Part shown: piece by piece, positions 9,453-18,563 of the stretch
Numbering within the stretch: the stretch's first letter is position 1
Layout: each line of letters begins with the position of its first letter
Source of the DNA: Eustoma russellianum
Lineage: Eukaryota; Streptophyta; Magnoliopsida; Gentianales; Gentianaceae
Assembly: GCA_036186865.1 (NCBI GenBank)
Contig: AP025056.1
Location: forward strand, 27,790,605-27,854,604
DNA: 64,000 nucleotides
Direction: 5' to 3'
Translations under genes and position numbers: made by a program
Notes under the pieces: model-generated
The model's database searches: none
Told to the model about the DNA's origin: nothing
The model's input: only the letters and a program-made list of their open reading frames with translations

Positions 9453-10740
9453 TGAGTAAGAGAGGTACTTCCCTGTACAACGTGAGATGCGCTCCGAGTT
9501 AAGATCGTAGAAGGTGGGAGGGGCGGCAAATCTTTGCGGGTGCGTCGTTTCCGCCGTGGGACAACCGTGATAAATTCCGATGCAGTCTCTTGATCTGTTA
9601 ATCTTGATAACAAAATATCCTCATCAGGCGATGGCGGGATCGAGTGTAGCTTCCGCGTAACATCTTCTGTAACTTCTAGAATTTCCTCAGGCATGTCGTC
9701 TAAAGGTAAGTCTGTGTCAGAAGAATGACCCATTTCTATGTGTGCCTGGTCAACTGGCAGCTGATTATCTGCAGCATCACAAAATTCCTCTTCATTAAGA
9801 GGCTGAGAGGCAGCTGCGTAACATCAACTCCAGTCTGTATTGTAGGGTCCACTGTCGGATGAGTCGGAGGCCTTAATGCTGAATTATCCTTATCGACGAC
9901 AGGCTCCTGAGGGTCGGGTGGAGATATCTCTGGCAAAGTCACATGTTTTTTAATCGGAGTCCAGCGCTGACGGGGACGGATTGACTTTGGAGGAGGCGGA
10001 GGCGGAGGAGGAGGTGGTGGAGCCGCAGTATCTGTGGATTTAGACGGGCATGCCGCTGTGGCATGACCTAGCCGACGACAAGAGGTGCAAAAGAGAGGAA
10101 GATCCTCATACACTATTGTTTGCAGGATCATTCGACCTTTTGCCTGCAGATAAATCTTCTGTGGTAAGTCTTGGGAAACATCAACCTCAACACAAACACG
10201 AGCCACGGAAGGACGCAAGCCATCCGAGGTGGCGACATCTAACTTCAACGGTGTACCAATAGGTTTAACCACCTCAAATAATGCGGAGCGATGATGGAAA
10301 TATATAGGCAAAGCCGGCAGTGCTACCCAGATAGGCACAATAGGAACATCTGCGCTGGGATCAAAATCTACTGTCCACTTTGTAATTCGCATATGGCAAC
10401 CAGAAATCTGCCATGATCGACGATAGAAACAACGCAAATAGTCCGCTTCATTGCGGAAATTGAGAAGAATATGCGACTTATCAAGCAATGTGATACGTAA
10501 ATCTTGATGAAAACCGATTTTTTCAAACACCTCACGGATAACTTTCAGTGGTGGCCTGCCATACCAAAAAGTGCCGACTAAAGAATAGCTGTAGGGTTTG
10601 GCCAGCGCATCAATTTCCTCATCAAGAAACGAAACCAGCGGAATGCCCTTGTGACGAGAAACCGGTTTCGGTGCAATGGAGATATTGGCAGATTGTGACG
10701 CACTGGAGACAACGGCAGCAAAGGTTGGTGCCGCCGTCAT
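9449..10740 (-). pseudogene. LINE-2 ORF1: DUF4283/CCHC RNA-binding protein, one frameshift
   Basis: The ATG at 10740 gives MTAAPTFAAVVSS, equivalent to LINE-1 ORF1. The DUF4283-like domain spans roughly residues 30-195 (GTFWYGRPPLKV, LRCFYRRSWQISGCHMR, DPSADVPIVPIWV). The knuckle CTSCRRLGHATAAC and a run of about a dozen prolines follow. Near 9815 the frame shifts by one; the alternative frame continues NEEEFCDAADNQLP into MGHSSDTDLPLDD and the tail PRRKRRTRKDLPPLPPS. The TGA at 9449-9451 overlaps the ORF2 ATG. A single frameshift is the only break I see. The basic tail may be a nuclear-localisation or nucleic-acid-binding segment, which is inference. Confidence 0.9.
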
Positions 10741-11157
10741 AATCAAAAAGTTTCAGACGGATGGTAAAAAAGACAAAAAAACCAGCAGTAATGGGAATAT
10801 GCGAGAACAGGCATGTGACGGAATGAGCGGATCACGCCGGCCGGCGACTAGCGCCNNNNNNNNNNATATGCGAGAACAGGCATGTGACGGAATGAGCGGA
10901 TCACGCCGGCCGGCGACTAGCGCCGCCGTGATCAATGACGAAATTACCTGTCCCGCTGATCAAGTTTGTGGTGATTTATTTCGCAAAGCTTGACTTCGGC
11001 GTGAGTGATGGATTGCTTCCGGCGGAATCAGACAGAAAAAACCAGCAGGCTACAATGAAAGGTGATCGGAGTTTGCAGCAGTTAGCGGCGGCGGCGGCTA
11101 AAGCCGCAGGGATGAGCGCATTCCGTGATCGCCGGAGCCGTTTCTCTATATTGTATT
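10741..11157 (-). promoter_or_regulatory. LINE-2 5' leader and presumed internal promoter region
   Basis: This CG-rich, purine/pyrimidine-mixed leader contrasts with the AT-rich LTR around it. L1-type elements carry their promoter in the 5' leader, so transcription probably starts near 11157; no motif was identified with confidence. It contains a run of ten Ns (10856-10865) flanked by two identical 59-base copies (10797-10855 and 10866-10924), probably an unresolved contig overlap. Confidence 0.6.
10856..10865. other. Assembly gap (10 N)
   Basis: Ten Ns lie between two exact copies of the same 59 bases. If the flanks are one sequence counted twice, the true leader is about 69 bases shorter than shown. 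Confidence 0.95.
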
Positions 11158-11177
11158 AGTAACTTGAATGCATATAT
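11158..11177. repeat. LINE-2 target site duplication, copy 2
   Basis: This is an exact 20-base match to 4515-4534. Beyond it the Copia-A LTR continues with an extended AT run and then sequence homologous to the inverted Copia-B LTRs. Confidence 0.9.
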
Positions 11178-14142
11178 ATATATATATATATAAACGTATA
11201 CAAGCATAAAAGTGTACATGTATGCATGATATCTTGCCATTACTTGCCTTATTTAGCTTATATATTATATTGGCGTACTAACGAGCCATGAAGCATTAAA
11301 GCTTACATCATATGGCAAACATTTGTTGTGTTTATGCTATTTTCAGGTGCCACCATTAATGAACTAAACTAGTTCATTAAGTGAAGTACTTGGTTTAATA
11401 AACTAAGTAGTTCATTAAAGGAAGCTACATTTGGAAAAGGCACAAAGGCAACAAGGCTAAGGAAGGAAAGTCTTCTCCTCCTCCTTTTCATTAAATATAC
11501 ACGCCACACATTTATATAAATATATATTTTTAGATTTTTTAAATAAAGGCACATACACATGTATTCCAAAGTACTACCGACACGTTATATATTACGTACG
11601 TACGTTAACGTCACACCACTATACTTAACTCATATTTATGAGTATATTCAAGTCTTATATCATATGATATAAGATATGGCGATGACAAATTAAATACGAC
11701 ACGATAAAAGGTTCTAAACCGAAATTTGTCGTATCGGGCGAAAACCAAAACTTCGCCAACGTGTTACGTACTTGCCATAAATAAATGGCCAGCCCCTATA
11801 ATTCAAAAATCATCATAAATTTCGTGCCATACATGATATTTTCAGCCAAAAATACTTTCCTTGTTGGCACACACAAATTACTCCACATTAAGGCCAAAAT
11901 GTGAAGATTCCAAGTTTAATTTTGTCACATGCTAATGGTACCACTTTAAACCAGCCAAGTGCTGAGATTTAAAGTATATATTATATATATTATGTATAAC
12001 ATAATATATATAACATGTGCAAAATTTGGAATTTAAATTAGAGAAAAATCGGGTAATCGATAAATTTCGAAAATTCGGTTTTCTACGCACACAACACATG
12101 GAACGTTTTTGGTACATCATGTGACACGCATCTAGACACTTTTTACATACGATATAAATCTTAAAGTGTGCCAGAAAATTAAATTAAGGGCTGATTGGAA
12201 TATAACATGTGTGTATTAATAAATATGCATTATTTTACAAAGTTAGCAAAAATAAATTTCAGCACATTCACATCCTCATTCCAACGTCTACACCATCTGT
12301 TTTGGAGCATAATTGGAGCCTTGTTGGCATATTGATTGGTCAAGGATAAATCATACAATGTTGGGGAATTGAAGAGAAAAGCTACAAATGGTAAGAATTC
12401 AACATATATCTCTCTTACGTCACATGCTGAAAATTTCAGCATACTACACACAAGCTGGCCGATTTTTGCCATTCAATGTGACATATTTTGTCATCTTTTA
12501 TTAGGTGATTGATTAGAAGAAGAAATGGAAAGGTTTTGAATATAATAAATAAATGGTGATATTTTATATATCACACATGCTGAACATTTTTCAGCATGTG
12601 TACAACCTTGTGGCCGAATTTGAAGAGCAAAATGTGTCCATGTTCATTTCTTGTTTGGTAGCAATACTTACCATAAATTGTTGATTCATTTTTATGATGA
12701 AAAATCAAAGAATATTTTGTATTATTTTGAAAGAAAAGGAAGGATGCACATGCTGAAAATTCAGCATGGCAAGAGTGCTTAATGGCCGATTTTTTCACTT
12801 GGTTAGGAAGGATTTTTCATCTTGCAATTTATGTGATGTATCTCTTGATTTATGGAAGATATTATGTGATGATGTTTGGCACATGTTTAAGTGTATATCT
12901 CAGATTTTTTCCATGTCATCATGATGACAACGTTGAGCCAATAAGGTGGTGCCAAGTAAGCGAAGACTAAATGATCATCCAATAAGAAGATGCCAAGTAA
13001 GCAAGGCCTTGTCACAATGATGTCTTACACTCTCTCAAGGACTTAAAAGATAATTTTCAAGAGGGGAAGGCAACCAAGGGGGGACGGCCTGCACCATTAA
13101 AAAGGAAAAGAAGAGAGCAAACAAAATAACAACAAGCATTGCAATTCCAAGAGTTCAAAAAGCCTAAGTCTTCTTCTCCTACATCTTCTTTCTTTCTCTC
13201 TTCTTGTAAAAGCCAATTGTTTTCATATCTTTCAATCCTGAATAGGCTTGAGATAAACCACCATTCATATATCTTTGTAAAAGATTGATCAAGGTGTGAT
13301 CAATCTTCATTCTAGCAAGGTGGTGGTGTTCGTGCGAGTTGTACTTACAATACAAGGTTTGTAAAGGGTTGGAGTTAGGTGTAACTCTATCAACCCTGCG
13401 GTAAGGTGTACTGCGTGTGTGTGATTAGTGTGAACCAAGGAAGGTGTTCCTTGAAGACTGGAGTAGGTTTTTTATAACCGAACCAGTATAAAATTCTTGG
13501 TGCCATTTACTTTCTGCATTTACTGTTCAGTTACTGCACTGATTACCCTTCTTGTTCGCATTCGTAAAAATAGTTAACGAATTTCAAAAATCACGAAACC
13601 ACAAGTTTCAACCCTTTGGGATAAGTATAAGTCAATCAAACATCAAAAGTTCTGAGACTAGTGCAGTCTGATTTTCAGACTTGCAAAGGTTGAGACTTTG
13701 ATTGTAGTTGACCTACTTCCCAAAAGAATTTTCCAAAACTGTTTCAACCCATTTAAATATAGTATATAAGGAGTTAGTGGTTAAATTTTCAGAGCATTTG
13801 GACGTTCACAAAAATAGGAATGAATTTGTCAAAACCATCTACCGTTTCTGGCAGATTTACACAATCTGAGTACCAACGGTTTTTGAAGGGGTTAAACATT
13901 GAATTTTAATTTGAAATTTTTAGGGGACCCTCATAACATCTGAGGATAAGTTCTATCAAAATTTCATAATTTTTGGAGACCTCTAACCTGGTTTTAAAAA
14001 CGTTTTAAAACTGGACCTGAAAATAGAATCTGTTTTCAGAACTTGAATTGTTCAAGTTTAAAGAAATTTTAAAAACCACACTTTCCGCACCATCTATTCA
14101 ACCCCCCCCCCCCTTCTAGTGGTGCCTTGCAGATCCTACAAG

Positions 14143-14154
14143 TGGTATCAGAGC
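14143..14154 (+). other. Copia-A primer binding site
   Basis: TGGTATCAGAGC lies two bases after the LTR end. It is complementary to the 3' end of plant initiator methionine tRNA, the usual primer for copia elements. Confidence 0.88.
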
Positions 14155-14194
14155 GCAGGAACACTCACTTCAAGGAATCCAACGATTCAGTGAG

Positions 14195-15073
14195 ATGGCA
14201 ACCACAAATCTCAAAACCGAGCAAGAAGGTATGTCGAGCCAAAGGCCTCCACTTTTCGACGGTGAGTCATTTATTCAGTGGAAACTTAGAATGAAGATTT
14301 TTCTTATGGCTATAGATATAGATCTTTGGTCAATCATTGAAGATGGTCCTTATGTCCCATCTAAGGTATCCACTGTAGACGGAGTCACATTAGAAGTCGT
14401 TAAATCTAGACAAGAATATACGAGTGATGATAAAAACAAACTTAGTATGAATGCTAGGGCTATGCAACTACTCTTAAACGGATTAAGTAAGAGTGAGTCT
14501 AGTTATGTGTCAAACTGTTCGAGTGCACAAGAAATTTGGAGGATACTAGAAATGAAACACGAAGGCACGAGTCAAGTAAAATAGTCAAAAATTAACATGC
14601 TCATGTCCACACTTGAGTCTTTTAAATTATTGCCCAATGAGTCTATTATAGATATGGATCTTCGTTTGACTAACATTTACAACTCTCTTGAGTCTCTTGG
14701 TAAGGCTTTTACTGCGCAGGAAAAGGTACAGAAAGTCCTACGAAGCCTTCCTTCTGAATGGGACCCAAAAGTGACTGCAATAGAAGAAAGCAAGGAAACT
14801 AAATCAATAAAGATGGAAGAACTAATCGGATCACTTAAAGTTTATGAAAATAAACTCACCATTCGGAAATCGGAATAATCTAAACAAGGTAAAGCTATTG
14901 CTTTTAAATCAAATGAATACGTCTCCCCCCTCCGATCCTGAGAGGATAGTGATTCCGAATCGGATAATGATGACCTAATTCTATTGGCTAAAGGATTGAG
15001 AAAATTTATGAGAAGGTCATTTAGAAACAAGAATAAGGGCACTACTACTAAGAGAAATAAGAACAAGTCAAAC
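14195..15073 (+). pseudogene. Copia-A gag, N-terminal part, broken
   Basis: Gag forms the virus-like particle. The ATG at 14195 (MATTNLKTEQEGMSSQ) opens the Sirevirus-type gag core (LFDGESFIQWKLRM, DIDLWSIIEDGP, LPNESIIDMDLR, LRSLPSEWDPK), which aligns closely with Copia-B gag. A TAG at 14582-14584 replaces Glu, a TAA follows at 14876-14878, and a frameshift near 14930 disturbs the acidic DDSDSES stretch. The coding sequence stops matching Copia-B after the lysine-rich KGTTTKRNK segment at about 15073, where Gypsy-1 LTR sequence begins. The zinc knuckle, all of pol and the 3' LTR of Copia-A are absent. Confidence 0.88.
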
Positions 15074-15504
15074 GAATGTCTTGCCATGTGTTGATCCCGT
15101 ACGTCTTATAAGCGGGTTACTTGCTAGCGTTTTTCGCTAAGGGTACTACCTTTGTGATTGCAGATGAGCCTAGCTACGATATGATATTCATAGAAGACGA
15201 TGACGAGTGGGCTGAATGGGATACATAGAGACATCTTGGGAGCTAGTTGAGACAGTTGTTATTTATTCCAGTTCTTTCATGCACTTGAGGATTTAGTTTG
15301 TTATTACTGTGACCACCCTTTGAGATATTGTTATCATTTGATGTATGAACTTGATGGTTGAGATTCGTTAGATACATGTTTCCGCTCTGATTTCTCTTAC
15401 GTCAGTGATGATGTGTAATCGAGAGATGAGACGTCTTGTAGTCTTCTCAGTAAGCTACGATGGGTGCACCGGTTCGGATTCCGCTGTCCGGGTCGGGCGC
15501 TACA
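15074..15504 (+). repeat. Gypsy-1 5' LTR, last part only
   Basis: This non-coding stretch ends GTCGGGCGCTACA immediately before the primer site. Its left edge abuts Copia-A gag at about 15073 without a TG terminus, so the LTR start is missing. Confidence 0.75.
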
Positions 15505-15506
15505 GG

Positions 15507-15519
15507 TGGTATCAGAGCC
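15507..15519 (+). other. Gypsy-1 primer binding site
   Basis: TGGTATCAGAGCC lies two bases after the LTR end CTACA and is complementary to the initiator methionine tRNA 3' end. The leader from here to 15781 is non-coding. It contains a possible 5' splice site (GTATGT at 15608) and a good-looking 3' splice site (TTTTGCAG ending 15777, with CTAAT upstream). Confidence 0.85.
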
Positions 15520-15781
15520 TAGGCTTCAGATCTACCTCGGAGACCTAGGTTATGACATGTAGAGTCTTAAGTTATGATTTTCACCCTAAGTTGATCTTTA
15601 GGTCTAAGTATGTGATCCTATATGTAAGCATGATCGGGATGGGTGTTTGCGAGCGCGATAAAGTTAATCAATAAACGTTGCTTTATTTAGGGCACGAACT
15701 CCACCTTCTACAACGCATATGGGCTTTCAGTATTTATTTTTGGAACTGCTGAATGCTAATAAGCGTTGATTTTGCAGAAAA

Positions 15782-16865
15782 ATACATCCTAGAAGAGACA
15801 ACCAAGGAAACGGTGGAAGTTGGAACGAGAACCCACCACCACCACCACCACCACCAGTCTTAGTGCCGCAAGCGTTAATTGATGCTATCACAGTGATAGT
15901 GCAAGGGGTTGCTCAGCAGCAGCAACAACCACATCAACCTCCTCCACCACCTCCCCAGCAAGGCATCAGATATTATATTGGGGAGATGCGGAAGATGCAT
16001 GCCCCCAATTTCGAAGGAACCACTGACCCAGAGGTGGCTGGGTTCTAGCTGGACGAAGTGGAGAAATGCTTCAGGCTTGTGCAAGTGCCTAAAGAACTGA
16101 AGGTGGATGTAGCCACACCATTGCTGATCGGCAGAGCCAATGCATGGTGGAATGGCATGCTACCAAAGATGACTCTTCCCATTCAATGGAGGCAATTCGT
16201 GCAGGCATACAAGGACTACTATGTGCCTGAGACTGCCATTTTGGAGAAGATGAGGCAGTTTGACAAGTTTGAGCAAGGAAGGATGTCTGTTTCTGACTAT
16301 GCGGATAGGTTCCATGCCTTGGGCAAATTCACGCCCATGGTATTGAAAAACAATCGGATGAAGATGTTGAAGTTTGAGGAAGGTTTGAATCCCCGCATAC
16401 GGATGGCAATAGCGGGGTCCAGCTTAAAGACTTTTGAGGAGATGTTGAATGCATGTTACCGTGTGGAGAGTGACATGCGCAGGTCACAGCTGAAGGAGGC
16501 TCGTGAAGAGTCGAGCAAGAGGCCGAGAGAAGAGTGGAGTGGTGGTAGACCCGGACGTTGGGTCAAGATTCCTAGAAAGGGGCAAGCGGGGCCAGTTTAG
16601 AGGGCACCGTAACAGAATCAGCCTGATCGTCAGGCACTTACTGTATGTCCATAGTGCCATAAAAGACACGTGGGTGAATGTTGGAAAATAACCGGAGCGT
16701 GTTTCAAATGTGGAAAGATGGGCCATAGGATCAAGGATTGTCCTGAATGGAACCCCAAGCCTCAAACAGGACCGCGGCCGGCTCAACAGCAGAGAGGCAG
16801 GCCCAATGCGAGAGTCCACGTGATGACGGATGCTGAGGTACAGGAGGACGCCAACGTGGTGACAG
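15782..16865 (+). pseudogene. Gypsy-1 gag with CCHC knuckle, broken
   Basis: The likely original start is ATA at 15782, by comparison an ATG mutated to ATA (HPRRDNQ follows). A proline/glutamine-rich N-terminus leads to the retrotransposon gag domain (DEVEKCFRLV, ANAWWNGML, FEEGLNPRIR). A TAG at 16046-16048 replaces an expected Trp. A frameshift near 16560-16660 precedes the knuckle CFKCGKMGHRIKDCP. The frame then runs to VVTG, where the first intron-like segment starts at 16866. If that segment is not removed, the frame ends at TAA 16883-16885, giving Gag alone. Confidence 0.87.
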
Positions 16866-16973
16866 GTATGACGAATGTTAAATAATAGTTACTTAAGTTG
16901 AATTTTTTAGCCTTCTAAGTTGATGGTTAAATGCGTTTTATGAAACATTTATGTGCTACACTTTTGTGTTTAG
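16866..16973 (+). other. Intron-like GT-AG segment 1 (108 bp), gag/protease junction
   Basis: It starts GTATGACG after ACAG and ends CTTTTGTGTTTAG before GTGTGATC. It is AT-rich and has in-frame stops. Joining 16865 to 16974 recreates a GGT glycine codon and the sequence VVTG-VILVNKVP leading to LFDSGASHSF. That layout is contiguous in related plant gypsy polyproteins (from family knowledge). It is a phase 1 intron if real. Confidence 0.72.
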
Positions 16974-18493
16974 GTGTGATCCTAGTTAATAAAGTACCTG
17001 CAAACGTATTGTTTGATAGTGGAGCCAGTCACTCCTTCATCTCTAAGCGATTCGCCAAAGGACTCGACTGCTTACCCGAATGGCTTGAGAACCCATTTAC
17101 AGTGCAAGCAGCCGGTGAACAAGTGCTGGTATCCCACCACCAGTACAAAGATTGTGAGTTGGAATTGGATGGAAAATTGTTTTCAGTGACACTAGTTCCA
17201 ATTCCGATGAAGGATTTCGACGTTATATTGGGCATGGATTGGCTGACCAAGAATCATGCCAACATTGACTGCAAACTTAAACAAGTGACCGTTAAAGACC
17301 CCGAGATGAATGAAATAACAGTACAAGGGAACGTCAAGTTAACAAAAGCCCAAAAGAAGATTTATTTGACGGCGATTAAGGCCTTTAAAGCCTTACGGAA
17401 AGGAGCAGAGGGATTTATGGTGTATGCATTAGAGGCGAAGCAGGAGGTTCCCTCTATAGATCAAATTTCGGAATCAATGAGTTCAAGGATGTATTTCCGA
17501 ATGATTTTCTGGGAGTTCCGCCATCGAGAGAAGTGGAGTTCGAAATCAACTTGATTACCGGAGCCGAGCCTATATCTAAGGCACCCTATAGAATGGCTCC
17601 AGCCGAATTTAAGGAGCTTAAGGGACAACGTCAAGAGTTGTTAGACAAGAAATTGATCCGCCCCAGTGTATCACCTTGGGGAGCTCCAGTTCTATTTGTA
17701 AAGGAGAAGGATGGCAGTATGAGGTTGTGCATTGATTACCGAGAGTTGAATAAGATCACCATCAAGAACAAATATCCCTTGCCAATGATTGAGGATTTAT
17801 TTGATCAGCTAAAGGGAGCTCGCTGGTTTTCAAAGATTGACCTTCGTCAGGGGTATCATTAGCTGCTTGTGAAAGTCGGAGACGTACCTAAGACCGCTTT
17901 CTGGACTCGATACGGGCATTATGAATTTTTGGTGATGCCTTTTGGATTAACTAATGCCCCAACAGCGTTTATGGACTTGATGAATACCGTGTTTCGAGAA
18001 CAGTTGGATCAATTTGTGGTGGTGTTTATCGATGACATCTTGGTCTATTCCTCCGACGAACAAGCTCATGCTGAACACTTAAGAGTGGTGTTACAAATTC
18101 TGAGGCAACAAAAGCTTTATGCCAAATTCAGCAAGTGTGAATTTTGGCTAAGAAGTGTAGCCTTTCTCGGTCATGTGATTTCGGAAGATGGGATTTCTGT
18201 GGATCCTAAAAAGATAGAAGCCATCACGGAATGGCCAAGGCCTACCAACGTGACTGAAGTGAGAAGCTTTCTAGGCTTAGCAGGCTACTATAGGAAGTTC
18301 GTTGAGAGATTCTCAACGATAGTAGTTCCATTGAGTCGACTTACGCAGAAGAAGACTAAGTTCGAATGGACTGCTGAATGCGAGCAGAGCTTTACTGAGC
18401 TCAAGAAGAGATTGACCACAGTCCCGGTGTTGGCACAACCCTCCGGCACTGACGGTTTTGTGATCTATAGTGACGCGTCCAAGAAAGGACTAG
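16974..18493 (+). pseudogene. Gypsy-1 protease and reverse transcriptase, broken
   Basis: The aspartic protease motif VLFDSGASHSFIS is followed by FDVILGMDWL. A frameshift near 17480 separates it from RT, which starts with the typical PYRMAPAEFKELK and shows SPWGAPVLFVKEKDGS, RLCIDYRELNKIT, FSKIDLRQGYH, MPFGLTNAPTAFM, the catalytic VFIDDILVYS, and FLGHVISEDGI. A TAG at 17860-17862 replaces Gln. The connection to RNase H begins VIYSDASKKGLG and stops at the second intron-like segment (18494). The domain order before integrase is diagnostic of Ty3/gypsy. Copies of the residues needed for catalysis are present apart from the stop and the shift. Confidence 0.9.
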
Positions 18494-18563
18494 GTATGTA
18501 CATCATTACAATTAATGCATCGTATATACTTATGCTAGTCTTGAATTAACTATCTGTTTATAG
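18494..18563 (+). other. Intron-like GT-AG segment 2 (70 bp), inside RNase H
   Basis: It begins GTATGTACATC after CTAG and ends CTGTTTATAG before GTTGTGTG. It is AT-rich, with a TTAAC branch-like motif about 14 bases upstream of the end. Joining 18493 to 18564 restores GGT and the family sequence KKGLG-CVLMQ. It is phase 1, like segment 1. A separate one-base deletion follows near 18580. Left in, translation ends at TAA 18547-18549 and RNase H is lost. Confidence 0.72.

Larger units (their letters stand above)
4535..11157 (-). mobile_element. LINE-2: full-length L1-type retrotransposon in the Copia-A LTR
   Basis: The element reads right to left: a CG-rich 5' leader (11157-10741), ORF1, ORF2, a long 3' region (5594-4535) and a short A tail seen as a T run at about 4534-4541. 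A 20-bp target duplication flanks it, showing target-primed insertion after Copia-A was in place. At about 6.6 kb it is the only LINE here with both ends. ORF1 and ORF2 carry a few frameshifts. The frame 8081-5595 (RT to RNase H) is still open, and so is a 332-codon frame in the 3' region, so decay is moderate. An assembly gap lies in the leader. Confidence 0.93.
4480..14140 (+). repeat. Copia-A 5' LTR, split in two by LINE-2
   Basis: The LTR runs from TGTAGAGATAAGGGGGTTTG (4480) to CCTTGCAGATCCTACA (14140). Removing LINE-2 and one target copy (4515-11157) leaves about 3.0 kb, matching the two Copia-B LTRs, which are the same sequence inverted. The piece 4480-4534 is the LTR start; 11158-14140 is the rest. 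It holds three CATGCTGAAA/TTTCAGCATG palindromes (12423-12442, 12576-12598, 12749-12768), an ACGTACGTACGT cluster at about 11593-11610, and a TTAATGAACTA inverted repeat near 11357. No coding capacity is evident. The five bases before 4480 (attgg) are the expected target duplication; the second copy is not found because the 3' end of Copia-A is lost. Confidence 0.88.

Noticed and set aside
14143..14154. Fragment of a tRNA gene
   Set aside because: The TGGTATCAGAGC matches are primer binding sites next to LTR ends; no cloverleaf surrounds them.
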